Positions 7,725 to 16,897 of a DNA stretch of 64,000 bases are shown here, piece after piece. The notes under the pieces were generated by a model, which ran no database searches, was not told the origin of the DNA, and saw only the letters and a program-made list of their open reading frames with translations. The position numbers and the translations under genes are program-made. Numbering within the stretch: the first letter of the stretch is position 1; each line of letters opens with the position of its first letter. The DNA is taken from contig JAHEIX010000003.1 of the NCBI GenBank assembly GCA_024639165.1, positions 1 to 64,000 of the forward strand, given 5' to 3'. Source of the DNA: UBA7446 sp024639165. Its GTDB lineage: Bacteria > Bacteroidota > Bacteroidia > Flavobacteriales > Flavobacteriaceae.

Positions 7725-8678
7725 ATGGAGTATTTAGACTTTGAAGAACCCATTAAGGAATTAGAAGACCAATTGCTCAAATGTCAAGTGATAGGTAACG
7801 ACAGTGAAGTTGATGTTACTGAAGCTTGCAAAAACATCCAAGACCGTTTGGTCGAGCTCAAAAAAGAGATTTATACCAACCTAACTCCTTGGCAGCGTGT
7901 GCAGGTCTCAAGGCACCCTTCAAGACCTTATACCCTTGACTATATTGAGGCACTTACGCAAGGCACCTTTTTGGAGCTGCACGGAGATAGAACGGTCAAA
8001 GACGACAAAGCCATGATAGGCGGTTTAGGCAAGATTGGAGATCAAAGTTTTATGTTTATTGGTCAGCAGAAGGGATACAATACCAAAACACGACAATACC
8101 GCAACTTTGGTATGGCAAACCCAGAGGGATATCGTAAGGCACTACGTTTGATGAAATCTGCCGAAAAATTCAATGTTCCTGTTGTTTGTCTTATAGATAC
8201 ACCTGGCGCATACCCCGGACTCGAAGCAGAGGAGCGTGGACAAGGTGAGGCCATTGCCCGCAACATACTGGAAATGTCTAGATTAAAGACGCCAATTATT
8301 GTAATGGTTATTGGTGAGGGTGCTTCTGGAGGTGCTTTGGGCATAGGTGTGGGCGATCGCATATTTATGCTAGAAAATACGTGGTATTCTGTTATATCAC
8401 CAGAATCCTGTTCTTCCATTTTATGGCGCAGTTGGGAATACAAAGAGCAAGCAGCCGAAGCATTAAAGCTAACGGCCAAAGACATGAAACGTCAAAAGCT
8501 TATTGATACCATCATCAAAGAACCACTTGGCGGTGCACATACCAATCGTGAGGCCATGTTTGATACGGTTCGTAAAACCATTTGTAAGACCTATAAGGAG
8601 CTGCAAGAATTACCAACCGAGGTTTTGGTGCAAGAACGCATGGACAAGTTTTTTGCCATGGGTGTTTATGACGAATAA
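7725..8678 (+). CDS. accA: Acetyl-CoA carboxylase carboxyltransferase, alpha subunit
   Basis: AccA with AccD moves the carboxyl group from carboxybiotin to acetyl-CoA to make malonyl-CoA, the first step of fatty-acid synthesis. The 317 residues match the family length. It has the coiled N-terminus, the PWQRVQVSRHP segment, PGAYPGLEAEERGQGEAIA, and the oxyanion-hole glycines in GEGASGGALGIG. It has its own promoter and a 105-bp spacer before dnaB. accD is not in this window. Confidence 0.96.
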   Translation: MEYLDFEEPIKELEDQLLKCQVIGNDSEVDVTEACKNIQDRLVELKKEIYTNLTPWQRVQVSRHPSRPYTLDYIEALTQGTFLELHGDRTVKDDKAMIGGLGKIGDQSFMFIGQQKGYNTKTRQYRNFGMANPEGYRKALRLMKSAEKFNVPVVCLIDTPGAYPGLEAEERGQGEAIARNILEMSRLKTPIIVMVIGEGASGGALGIGVGDRIFMLENTWYSVISPESCSSILWRSWEYKEQAAEALKLTAKDMKRQKLIDTIIKEPLGGAHTNREAMFDTVRKTICKTYKELQELPTEVLVQERMDKFFAMGVYDE

Positions 8679-8783
8679 TGTTTGGCTTTTAAACAATTGT
8701 AAGCGGGTTATCAACTACGCTGTTGTTCGTTAGTTTTTTACTTTTTCTAAAAATTTCTACTCCCATTTGTGTAGTTTAGTGTC

Positions 8784-10298
8784 ATGGAAAAAAAGAATCC
8801 CATGCCATCTATAGTATCGCCTTCCACAGTGGTTCCATTGGAACGTGGAAAGCTGCCACCACAGGTAATTGACTTCGAAGAAGTCGTTCTTGGGGCCATG
8901 ATGATTGACAAAAAAGGCGTTGATGAGGTTATCGATATCTTACAACCCGAAGCCTTTTATCGCGAGGCACATCAGCATATTTTTTCCGCAATGGTCAAGC
9001 TTTTTGAAAATTCAGAGCCCATTGACCTTTTAACGGTATCGGCTCAACTAAAAAAGGATCAGAAGCTAAACCAAGTTGGAGGAGACTTTTACCTCATTCA
9101 GCTTTCTAAAAAGGTATCTTCCTCTGCACATATTGAGTATCATGCACGTATTATCCTTCAGAAGTTTATTCAGCGTAGCCTAATTAAAATTTCAAGTGAA
9201 ATCATAGAGGAGGCCTACGACGAAACCAAAGACGTTTTTGACATGCTCGACAAGGCAGAGTCCAAGCTCTATGATGTGAGTCAGGGAAATCTAAAGACAT
9301 CTACTGTAAGTGCACAAAGTTTGGTTATCCAAGCCAAGAAAAAAATTGAAGAAATTGCCAATCAAGAAGGAATGAGTGGCGTGCCTTCCGGCTTTCATGC
9401 GGTAGATAAACTGACTTCAGGCTGGCAAAACAGTGATTTGATCATTGTTGCTGCACGTCCTGGTATGGGAAAAACAGCCTTTACCTTATCCATGGCGCGA
9501 AACATTGCTGTAGACCAAAATATTCCTGTTGCATTTTTCTCCCTGGAGATGTCTTCCGTTCAATTAATAACTCGTCTTATTTCATCTGAAACAGGGCTTA
9601 GTTCAGAAAAGCTCCGAACAGGAAAAATGGAAGATCACGAGTGGAAACAGCTCAACGTAAAGGTTTCCGACCTAGAAAAAGCACCGCTTTATATCGATGA
9701 TACACCTTCGTTATCGATCTTCGATCTTCGTGCAAAAGCCCGACGTCTTTCTTCGCAATACGGCATTCGCCTTATCATGATAGATTACTTGCAGTTGATG
9801 ACTCCTGGTGGTAGTAGCAAGGCTGGTAATCGAGAACAAGAAATCTCGACCATTTCACGAAACTTAAAGGCACTTGCAAAGGAATTGGAGATTCCTGTTA
9901 TAGCGCTGTCACAGTTGTCTCGTGCAGTAGAAACTCGAGGAGGTAGCAAACGTCCGCAAATTTCTGATTTGCGTGAGTCTGGTGCTATTGAGCAAGATGC
10001 AGATTTGGTCACCTTTATCTACAGGCCTGAATATTATAAAATTGACGAATGGGATGACGAAGAGCGTTCGCCTGCTGCGGGTCAGGCAGAGTTTATCGTC
10101 GCAAAACACCGTAACGGGGGGTTGGACAGTATACGCCTTAAGTTTATTGGAAACCTCGGTAAGTTTGACAATTTAGATCAATTTGACGCTCCCATTGAGT
10201 TTCAATCCAAAATAAATACTGGGGATGAACCCTTTGAGGCACCGCGTACCAGTCCAGACGAGGCGTTTGGAACTGACGACGATGATATGCCGTTCTAG
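8784..10298 (+). CDS. dnaB: Replicative DNA helicase DnaB
   Basis: This is the 504-residue hexameric fork helicase. The N-terminal DnaB domain (about residues 25-130) contacts primase. The RecA-like ATPase domain (about 190-460) has Walker A AARPGMGKT, the Walker B region LIMIDYLQLM and the DLRESGAIEQDAD motif. The acidic C-terminal tail is typical for Flavobacteriia. TAGTTTAG, a one-base variant of the -7 box, ends 4 nt before the ATG. Only 9 nt separate its stop from that of the convergent rplT, with no terminator hairpin visible. No intein is present. Confidence 0.96.
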   Translation: MEKKNPMPSIVSPSTVVPLERGKLPPQVIDFEEVVLGAMMIDKKGVDEVIDILQPEAFYREAHQHIFSAMVKLFENSEPIDLLTVSAQLKKDQKLNQVGGDFYLIQLSKKVSSSAHIEYHARIILQKFIQRSLIKISSEIIEEAYDETKDVFDMLDKAESKLYDVSQGNLKTSTVSAQSLVIQAKKKIEEIANQEGMSGVPSGFHAVDKLTSGWQNSDLIIVAARPGMGKTAFTLSMARNIAVDQNIPVAFFSLEMSSVQLITRLISSETGLSSEKLRTGKMEDHEWKQLNVKVSDLEKAPLYIDDTPSLSIFDLRAKARRLSSQYGIRLIMIDYLQLMTPGGSSKAGNREQEISTISRNLKALAKELEIPVIALSQLSRAVETRGGSKRPQISDLRESGAIEQDADLVTFIYRPEYYKIDEWDDEERSPAAGQAEFIVAKHRNGGLDSIRLKFIGNLGKFDNLDQFDAPIEFQSKINTGDEPFEAPRTSPDEAFGTDDDDMPF

Positions 10299-10307
10299 CT
10301 TATCGCT

Positions 10308-10652
10308 TTATTTTACTTTATCGACAACTGCCTTAAAAGCATCTGGGTGGTTCATGGCCAAGTCGGCCAATACCTTACGGTTTAGTGCTATGTTGTGCGC
10401 ACTTACCTTACCCATAAATTGTGAATAGGACATGCCGTGTAATCTAGCACCAGCGTTGATACGTGTGATCCACAAAGCACGAAAGCTGCGTTTTTTGTTT
10501 CTGCGATCGCGGTATGCGTAAAGCATTGCTTTATCAACAGCATTTTTAGCAACTGTCCAAACGTTTTTTCTACGACCAAAGTACCCTTTGGCTTGTTTTA
10601 AAATTTTCTTTCTTCTTGCGCGTGATGCAACAGCATTTACTGATCTTGGCAT
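10308..10652 (-). CDS. rplT: 50S ribosomal protein L20
   Basis: The 114-residue basic protein has the L20 hallmarks: MPRSVNAVASRARRKKILK at the start, GYFGRRKNVWT, and WITRINAGARLHGMSYSQFM. L20 binds 23S rRNA early in 50S assembly and in other bacteria represses its own operon. It is the last gene of thrS-infC-rpmI-rplT. The 66-nt gap to rpmI contains a short (TTA)n run. Confidence 0.97.
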   Translation of the reverse strand: MPRSVNAVASRARRKKILKQAKGYFGRRKNVWTVAKNAVDKAMLYAYRDRRNKKRSFRALWITRINAGARLHGMSYSQFMGKVSAHNIALNRKVLADLAMNHPDAFKAVVDKVK

Positions 10653-10718
10653 AATGTAGTGTTGGTGAAGCAGGCGGAGAATCTCACTTTTAAAGCCGAC
10701 TTCAGGTTATTATTATTA

Positions 10719-10916
10719 TTATTTTAAACGAAGTTGTTCCTTAATGTTATCGGCATCGCTTTCATGCACCAACCCACTGTGAGTTAGCTTCAGCTTTCGC
10801 TTCTTGGATTTTTTAGTCAAAATATGACTCTTAAACGCATGTTTGCGTTTTATTTTACCTGAGCCTGTAAGCTTAAAGCGTTTCTTAGCACTCGATTTTG
10901 TTTTCATTTTAGGCAT
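10719..10916 (-). CDS. rpmI: 50S ribosomal protein L35
   Basis: The 65-residue protein is rich in Lys/Arg and starts MPKMKTKSSAKKRFKLTGSG, typical of L35. It lies 12 nt downstream of infC in the conserved infC-rpmI-rplT order. The last codons sit in a TTA/ATT microsatellite (10707-10722). Confidence 0.97.
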   Translation of the reverse strand: MPKMKTKSSAKKRFKLTGSGKIKRKHAFKSHILTKKSKKRKLKLTHSGLVHESDADNIKEQLRLK

Positions 10917-10928
10917 AACTACTTCCTT

Positions 10929-11480
10929 TTATTTTTTCGGATTTATCAACATGATCATCCGTTTTCCTTCTAATTTAGGCAACTGTTCTACTTTGCCATA
11001 ATCTTCCAAATCTTGTGCTAATCTTAGCAACAGGATATGGCCTTGTTCTTTAAAAACGATTGAGCGTCCTTTGAAAAAGACAAATGCCTTTAGCTTTGCA
11101 CCTTCTTCTAAAAACTTGATTGCGTGTTTTTTCTTAAACTCGTAATCATGCTCGTCGGTCTGTGGCCCAAACCGAATTTCTTTTAACACCACTTTCGAGG
11201 CATTTGCCTTCATTACCTTTTCGCGCTTTTTCTGCTCGTAAAGGAATTTTTTATAATCGATGATCTTACACACCGGTGGAGCTGCATTGGGTGAAATCTC
11301 AACCAAATCCAATTCCAATTCGTTTGCCTTTTGCAAGGCCTTTTGAAGCGGGTATACACCCATCTCTACATTGTCGCCAACTAAACGTACTTCTTGCGCC
11401 CGTATCTTTTCATTGATTCGGTGCTTATCTTCTTTTATGATCCGAGCAGGTCCTCTGCTTCTTCTTCTACGTATCGCTAT
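10929..11480 (-). CDS. infC: Translation initiation factor IF-3, probable AUA start
   Basis: IF-3 binds the 30S subunit and rejects non-standard start codons. The reading frame contains the whole factor: basic leader IAIRRRRRSRGPARIIKED, HRINEKIRAQEVRLVGDN, linker, and C-terminal domain KEIRFGPQTDEHDYEFKKKHA. The first ATG (11363) falls inside the N-terminal domain and would delete conserved residues. Upstream to the thrS stop the frame has no ATG, GTG or TTG. The conserved N-terminus begins at an ATA codon (11478-11480), 20 nt after thrS, giving 183 residues. E. coli infC starts at AUU and is autoregulated through it, so a rare start is expected. The exact codon is inferred. Confidence 0.85.
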   Translation of the reverse strand: MAIRRRRSRGPARIIKEDKHRINEKIRAQEVRLVGDNVEMGVYPLQKALQKANELELDLVEISPNAAPPVCKIIDYKKFLYEQKKREKVMKANASKVVLKEIRFGPQTDEHDYEFKKKHAIKFLEEGAKLKAFVFFKGRSIVFKEQGHILLLRLAQDLEDYGKVEQLPKLEGKRMIMLINPKK

Positions 11481-11500
11481 AACAAACGCGTTTAATTGAC

Positions 11501-13450
11501 TTAAAATGATTTTATTTCATCTGCAGCTTGACGTCTGATCAAATCTGCAAATGATGCTAGGGACATACTCCCTAGATCGTTACCTCCGTGGGCTCTAATC
11601 GAGACCGTTTCCTGCGCAGCTTCTTGTTCGCCTATGATGGCCATAAAGGGCACCTTGCTCATTTCAGCTTCGCGGATTTTTTTACCAATGGTCTCACTTC
11701 TATCATCCACGAGGGCGCGAATTTCGTTATTTTCTAAGAATTCTGAAACTTTTTTCGCGTATTTTTCATGCTTTTCACTGACACAGAGTAACTGAACCTG
11801 TGTTGGGTTGAGCCATAAGGGGAAGTTTCCGCCGGTATGTTCGATTAAAATGGCAACAAATCGTTCCATACTACCAAACGGCGCGCGGTGTATCATGACA
11901 GGTCGATGCAGTTCATTATCATTCCCTTTGTAATTTAGGTCAAAACGCTCAGGCAGGTTATAATCCACCTGTATGGTGCCCAGCTGCCAGCTTCTTCCCA
12001 AGGCATCTTTCACCATAAAGTCGAGCTTGGGACCGTAAAAGGCGGCTTCTCCTGTTTCCACAACATAGTCCAATCCTTTTTGGTCAGCTGCTTCAATGAT
12101 AGCTTGTTCTGCTTTTTCCCAGAGTTTTGTATCGCCGATATATTTCTCTGGTTTTTCGGGGTCACGAACCGATACTTGGGTTTTAAATTCGCTAAAGCCT
12201 AATGCATTAAATACATAGAGGACAAGATCAATAACGCCCATAAACTCATCGTTGAGTTGTTCTGGAGTACAGAAAATATGCGCATCATCTTGTGTAAATC
12301 CACGTACACGCGTAAGCCCGTGCAGTTCGCCACTCTGTTCATAGCGGTATACAGTGCCAAATTCGGCAAGCCTGATGGGTAGGTCGCGGTAACTCCATGG
12401 CGATGCGTTGTAAATTTCGCAATGGTGTGGGCAATTCATCGGTTTTAGCAAGAACTCTTCGCCTTCTGCAGGTGTGTTTATAGGCTGAAAGCTATCGGCG
12501 CCATATTTTTCATAGTGCCCTGACGTCACATATAATTCTTTTTGTCCAATGTGGGGCGTTACGACTTGCTCATAGCCCGCTTTGGTTTGCGCTTTGCGCA
12601 AAAACTGCTCGAGTCTTTCGCGTAGTGCTGCTCCTTTGGGCAGCCAAAGCGGCAGGCCTTGTCCTACTTTCTTGGAAAAGGTAAACAATCCAAGTTCAGC
12701 ACCTAGCTTGCGGTGGTCACGTTTTTTTGCTTCTTCTAGCAGCTCTAGGTGTTCTGTTAGAAGTTTTTGTTTTGGAAAAGATACGCCATAGATTCGGGTA
12801 AGCTGTTTATTTTTTTCGTCCCCACGCCAATATGCACCTGCAATATTGGTGAGTTTTACAGCTTTTATGATGCCAGTATTGGGAATATGCCCACCGCGAC
12901 ACAGATCCGTAAAATCATCGTGGTCACAAAAGGTGATGGTGCCATCAAATAAGTTTTCAATAAGTTCTGTTTTGTATTCGTTTCCTGATGCTTTGTAAAA
13001 GGCGAGGGCCTCAGGCTTGGAAATCGAACGCAAGGCAAAAGCGTGTTTTCCTCTTGCGAGTTCGATCATGCGTTTTTCAATGGCAGGCAAGTCTTTTTCG
13101 GATATGCTGTGTTCGCCGGGGTCTATATCGTAATAGAAACCACTGTCAATAGCTGGACCTATGGTAAGTTTAATACCTGGATACATTTGTTCAAGCGCTT
13201 GCGCAAGCAGGTGCGCACTGGAATGCCAAAACGCTTTTTTTCCTTGGTCGTTGTTCCAGGTAAACAAGACTAATTCACCATCCTCTTGGAGTGGGGTAGT
13301 TGCTTCTATGGTGGTTCCGTTATAGGATGCAGAGATTACCGCACGGGCAAGACCCTCGCTTATGGATTGCGCAACCTCAAATGGCGTAATGCCGCTGGGC
13401 ATTTGCTTTATGGCCCCATCGGCCAAACGTATAGCTATAGTTGTACTCAT
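11501..13450 (-). CDS. thrS: Threonyl-tRNA synthetase
   Basis: This 649-residue class II synthetase has the usual order: TGS domain (about 1-65), editing domain with the zinc-like HSSAHLLAQAL motif (about 75-240), catalytic core with motif 2 and the zinc-binding NCPHHCEIY, motif 3 around HRAPFGSMERF, and an anticodon-binding domain (about 545-645). It charges tRNA-Thr and clears mischarged serine. It heads the thrS-infC-rpmI-rplT operon, with a promoter just upstream and only 20 nt before infC. Confidence 0.97.
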   Translation of the reverse strand: MSTTIAIRLADGAIKQMPSGITPFEVAQSISEGLARAVISASYNGTTIEATTPLQEDGELVLFTWNNDQGKKAFWHSSAHLLAQALEQMYPGIKLTIGPAIDSGFYYDIDPGEHSISEKDLPAIEKRMIELARGKHAFALRSISKPEALAFYKASGNEYKTELIENLFDGTITFCDHDDFTDLCRGGHIPNTGIIKAVKLTNIAGAYWRGDEKNKQLTRIYGVSFPKQKLLTEHLELLEEAKKRDHRKLGAELGLFTFSKKVGQGLPLWLPKGAALRERLEQFLRKAQTKAGYEQVVTPHIGQKELYVTSGHYEKYGADSFQPINTPAEGEEFLLKPMNCPHHCEIYNASPWSYRDLPIRLAEFGTVYRYEQSGELHGLTRVRGFTQDDAHIFCTPEQLNDEFMGVIDLVLYVFNALGFSEFKTQVSVRDPEKPEKYIGDTKLWEKAEQAIIEAADQKGLDYVVETGEAAFYGPKLDFMVKDALGRSWQLGTIQVDYNLPERFDLNYKGNDNELHRPVMIHRAPFGSMERFVAILIEHTGGNFPLWLNPTQVQLLCVSEKHEKYAKKVSEFLENNEIRALVDDRSETIGKKIREAEMSKVPFMAIIGEQEAAQETVSIRAHGGNDLGSMSLASFADLIRRQAADEIKSF

Positions 13451-13457
13451 GAAGCAG

Positions 13458-13487
13458 CAAAGATAAGCGGAATGTGGAAGTGTTCAA
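13458..13487 (-). promoter_or_regulatory. Promoter of the thrS operon
   Basis: On the minus strand TTG (13485-13487), a 19-nt spacer and TATCTTTG (13458-13465) match the Bacteroidota promoter. The box ends 7 nt before the thrS ATG, so the leader is nearly absent. There is no room for a thrS leader operator or T-box of the kind seen in E. coli or Bacillus. Confidence 0.65.
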
Positions 13488-13518
13488 GAACTTTTTGAGG
13501 GATAGTCATTAATTTGCG

Positions 13519-13737
13519 CTATTCTTCATTAAACAGCCCTTTAACCATCAGACGAATGCCCCAAAAACCGAGCGCAATTGAAGCAGTACACATCAGGATG
13601 GCAACACCCAAAACGGGGATGTACATGGGGTGTTCTTGATTTTTAAAGGCAGATGTCAACACGGTAGGACCGATAAAAGCCAACACGACTGCATATGCCA
13701 TAGCACGAAGACCGCGAAAGAGATTTTTTTTGTTCAT
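13519..13737 (-). CDS. Small two-helix membrane protein, DUF6095-like
   Basis: This 72-residue protein has two hydrophobic segments (about residues 13-30 and 42-63) separated by a short polar loop KNQEHPMYIPVLG, plus a basic N-terminus. It matches my memory of the flavobacterial family DUF6095, whose function is unknown. It lies 2 nt after the DUF4249 gene and is the last gene of the icd-TonB receptor-DUF4249 run, directly upstream of the thrS promoter. Confidence 0.75.
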   Translation of the reverse strand: MNKKNLFRGLRAMAYAVVLAFIGPTVLTSAFKNQEHPMYIPVLGVAILMCTASIALGFWGIRLMVKGLFNEE

Positions 13738-13739
13738 CT

Positions 13740-14537
13740 TTATTCCTCAACAGCCGTAAATATAAGACTATCTCGTTCTACGACCCTAAAATAACCCAGT
13801 GGATAGTCTTGTATGTTAGTGGTATTTTGAATATTACCACGCAAGCTGGACTTGGCTGTTGCAAATGGACCGCCCCCGTCTTGTCCTGCATGAGAAATTA
13901 AGATCTGCATATAGGTATAAAAATCCTTATCAACACCCATTAGATAAATGGGAGTTGGCGTATTTTTGGGAAAATACTTATCGTAAAAAAACGAAAAGCT
14001 GATTTGATTGCCGTTGTAGAACTCATCTCGTGTCACAAATAAGTTGTTGTAGCCAAAATCCATGAGGTAATAATTGCCAGGTTCGGGTCTATCGGTAAGG
14101 CTAACTACGGCTTCAACTTGATCGCCAGTAATAAGGGTGTTCTCGCCTTGTATCACGCTGTCTAGTGGCGTTGAAAGCACTAATGATTCTGTGGCAGTAT
14201 ACGTGGCTGTATCGACAGATAAGCTGAGTGTAAAAGTGTCGTTTTCGGCAACATCAACATTGTAAATGTAGTAGTGTCCGGGCGCGTCTTCTTTTGCCGT
14301 AAAAATCATGTCTAATTGTTGAAGGGTTACCGTAGCGTTTGATACATAGGGCACTTCCTCGTCGTAGTAATCGGCCGTTCGCGATATAATTACTTCCAAA
14401 GTTCCTGGAGTTTGCCCGAGGTTACGCCAAAGCATGGCGTCTATGACCAATTTGTTTTCAACGGCTGGTAAGGCCACATTAATGGGGTCCTCACAACCCA
14501 CCAATAACAATCCCAATACACAAATTATTTTTTTCAT
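13740..14537 (-). CDS. DUF4249-family lipoprotein
   Basis: The 265-residue protein has a signal ending in a lipobox (LLLVGC) followed by EDPINVALP, the typical opening of DUF4249 proteins. These sit beside TonB-dependent receptors in Bacteroidota, and their role is not established. The rest looks like beta-sandwich with no known catalytic motif. ATG at 14537 overlaps the TGA of the receptor gene (ATGA), so the two are coupled; an ATG at 14546 would only add three residues. It is likely the surface or periplasmic partner of the receptor. The ligand is unknown. Confidence 0.85.
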   Translation of the reverse strand: MKKIICVLGLLLVGCEDPINVALPAVENKLVIDAMLWRNLGQTPGTLEVIISRTADYYDEEVPYVSNATVTLQQLDMIFTAKEDAPGHYYIYNVDVAENDTFTLSLSVDTATYTATESLVLSTPLDSVIQGENTLITGDQVEAVVSLTDRPEPGNYYLMDFGYNNLFVTRDEFYNGNQISFSFFYDKYFPKNTPTPIYLMGVDKDFYTYMQILISHAGQDGGGPFATAKSSLRGNIQNTTNIQDYPLGYFRVVERDSLIFTAVEE

Positions 14538-16897
14538 CAGAAGCATATGTTATAAGTTACAGAAGGTATGATACCGAATATGGAGAGCTTATAGGCTTGG
14601 TTTTTTCCTGTTTCGGGATCTTGTTTAAAGCTAATGGTAGCAGCATTTCTACGGTTGTAAATATTATAGATGCCAAACACCCAGCTTCCTTTTATTTTTT
14701 TGTCTTGTTGTTTTTCTGGGGTCAGAGTTGCAGCGATGTCTATGCGGTGGTAGGTGGGCAGCCGCTGTCCGTTGCGTTGTCCAAAACTCGGCACTCGGGT
14801 TCTCATAAACTCATATTGTCCTAGGGGATAGGTTATGGGTTGGCCCGTTTGCAAAACAGCATTGGCATCCCACTTCCATTTTTTGCTGTGGCTATAGCTC
14901 AAGCTCAGGCTCAGGTCATGGGTTTTGTCATAGGCCGATCGGTACCACGCACCTTGGTTGATGCCGGGCTCGTCGGCTCGTGCGCCAGGAGTTCTTTGTT
15001 CTGCACGTGACCAGGTATACCCTGCCATTCCCGTGACTTTTCCCTGTGTTTTTCTGAACAAGAGTTCAAGCCCGTAAGCTCTTGCGGTACCAGGTAGTAA
15101 TATCTGCTCTATGGCTTCATTGGCAACCAGTTCTGCACCGTCTATGTAGTCATACCTGTTATCTGTGTGTTTATAGAAAACTTCCGCTTCAATTGAATTG
15201 CCGTTTTCTCTTTCGGTCACATATCCCAATGCCCATTGGTCGGACTGTTGGGGCTTGAGGTAACGCCCACTAGGTGTCCACACGTCTAAGGGGGTAGGCG
15301 AGGTGGTGTTGGATATCAGGTGTAAATATTGGTTTACACGCTGATAACTCGCCTTCCATGCGCTTCGCTCTTGACGATAGGCAAGCGTAAAGCGGGGTTC
15401 TAAATTGGTGTAATGTTGCTTGCTCTCTGCTTTGCTATAATAACCCAGAGCAGTACCTTGTTGATAGATGCCCAAGGCTGGGTTGTAGGTTAGGGGTTGG
15501 GCATTGACATATTCCAATAAACCAGATTGTGCCAAGCGGTTAAACTGATTAATGCGCAAGCCGTAATGTAGCGCCAGTTTGGATGAGATATTGTGTTTGG
15601 CACTTAAGTAGATTGAAGCTTCAGCAGCAAACTTGTTTTGCAACTGCTCGCTATTAAACCCAGAAGTGGCGGTCAAGGGCTGTATGTAGCCAGGATTAAA
15701 ACTATAATAAGTGCCTTGTACTCCTGTTTCCAAGGTGATTTTTTCCGATATGTTATAGCTTAAATCGTATTTAATATTAAAATTCTGAATTCCCGAATCC
15801 CAGTCAAAGCCAACAAAGTCTAGTGCGAGACCGTAGTAGTAGTCGCTATATATCAGGGAAAGGTTTCCAAATACTTTAGGCGAAAAAATGCGATTCCAAC
15901 GCAGGTTTACTACCGTGTTGCCATAGGAGTTTTTAAAGGTATTGTCAAAGGCTACCACATCACGGCCAAAGTAGCCCGAAAGCAGCAGCCGATTTTTTTC
16001 ATCTATGGGTAAGGTGATCTTAGTATTCAAGTCATAAAAATAGGCTGTGTTGGGCTGGTCAAATGCTTTTAGAAAAAGGTGAGCGTAGGTACCTCTTCCA
16101 GCGAGCAGAAAAGACCCTTTTCCTAGTGGCCCTTCGAGCAAACCACGACTTGAAACGGCCCCTATACCCCCGTTAAACCGCAAGCGGTCCCTAGCACCCT
16201 CTTTTTGGTCGATACGCAGCACGGACGAAACCCTTCCCCCATAGGCGGCGGGTATTCCTCCTTTATAGAGTTGGATATCTTTGATGGCATCGGAGTTAAA
16301 AACAGAGAAAAACCCAAACAGGTGGGAGGAGTTAAAGATGGTAGCCTCGTCGAGTAGTATCAGGTTCTGGTCAGCACCACCACCACGTACGTTAAACCCC
16401 GATGCTCCCTCGCCTGCACTGGTTACTCCAGGCAGCAGTTGTATGGTTTTTAGCACGTCAGATTCGCCAAAGACCACGGGTGTTTGCTTGATGGTTTTGG
16501 CGGATAAGCGATTGATGCTCATCTCGGGGGAACGCATCCGTATGCGTTCAATATCTTCAGTGACCACAACCTCTTCTAGCTCTTCGCTTTGTATGGCAAG
16601 GCTTACATCCAATTTCCGGTTTTGGTCTAGGTTGATTTGAGTGCGTTTGGTTTCAAATCCAATATTTTGATAGATGATTTGATAGGTTCCAGCAGGAAGT
16701 GTTAGGGAATACACCCCGTAGTTATTACTCACTGTTCCAAGGGATGTACCTTCGGCATAGATGGTCACGCCCAACAGGGTTTCTTGGGTGTCGGCAGCTG
16801 TTAGGGTTCCGCTAAGGGTGTAGGATTGTGCATAGGCTGCTAGTCCCACGCACATCAATAGGGTAGTGATGTAACGTATCAAAGCATTTTTTTTCAA
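14537..16897 (-). CDS. TonB-dependent outer-membrane receptor with carboxypeptidase-like N-domain
   Basis: The 786-residue protein has a signal peptide ending at AYAQ (about residue 24), a carboxypeptidase D regulatory-like domain (about 27-105), a plug domain (about 125-235, with GFNVRGGGADQNLILLDE and YGGRVSSVLRI) and a 22-strand-type barrel ending in a terminal aromatic-hydrophobic residue (Phe). It imports a ligand driven by TonB. No SusD partner is present; the DUF4249 gene is translationally coupled instead. The frame opens with TTG at 16897, 16 nt after icd. That TTG lies in a TATCTTTG sequence (16895-16902) resembling a -7 box, so either it is read from the icd transcript or the start is slightly further in. 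Confidence 0.88.
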   Translation of the reverse strand: MKKNALIRYITTLLMCVGLAAYAQSYTLSGTLTAADTQETLLGVTIYAEGTSLGTVSNNYGVYSLTLPAGTYQIIYQNIGFETKRTQINLDQNRKLDVSLAIQSEELEEVVVTEDIERIRMRSPEMSINRLSAKTIKQTPVVFGESDVLKTIQLLPGVTSAGEGASGFNVRGGGADQNLILLDEATIFNSSHLFGFFSVFNSDAIKDIQLYKGGIPAAYGGRVSSVLRIDQKEGARDRLRFNGGIGAVSSRGLLEGPLGKGSFLLAGRGTYAHLFLKAFDQPNTAYFYDLNTKITLPIDEKNRLLLSGYFGRDVVAFDNTFKNSYGNTVVNLRWNRIFSPKVFGNLSLIYSDYYYGLALDFVGFDWDSGIQNFNIKYDLSYNISEKITLETGVQGTYYSFNPGYIQPLTATSGFNSEQLQNKFAAEASIYLSAKHNISSKLALHYGLRINQFNRLAQSGLLEYVNAQPLTYNPALGIYQQGTALGYYSKAESKQHYTNLEPRFTLAYRQERSAWKASYQRVNQYLHLISNTTSPTPLDVWTPSGRYLKPQQSDQWALGYVTERENGNSIEAEVFYKHTDNRYDYIDGAELVANEAIEQILLPGTARAYGLELLFRKTQGKVTGMAGYTWSRAEQRTPGARADEPGINQGAWYRSAYDKTHDLSLSLSYSHSKKWKWDANAVLQTGQPITYPLGQYEFMRTRVPSFGQRNGQRLPTYHRIDIAATLTPEKQQDKKIKGSWVFGIYNIYNRRNAATISFKQDPETGKNQAYKLSIFGIIPSVTYNICF

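Noticed and set aside
8063..8485. 140-codon open frame opposite accA
   Set aside because: It is an antisense shadow of a strongly conserved gene, with no family resemblance.
10707..10722. (TTA)n microsatellite as a phase-variation switch
   Set aside because: The run covers the end of rpmI, where length change would only alter the last residues and the spacer; switching an essential ribosomal gene is unlikely.
16281..16640. 119-codon open frame opposite the TonB receptor
   Set aside because: It lies entirely within the receptor coding region, has Ser/Thr-rich low-complexity content typical of antisense shadows, and lacks a promoter or recognisable domain.
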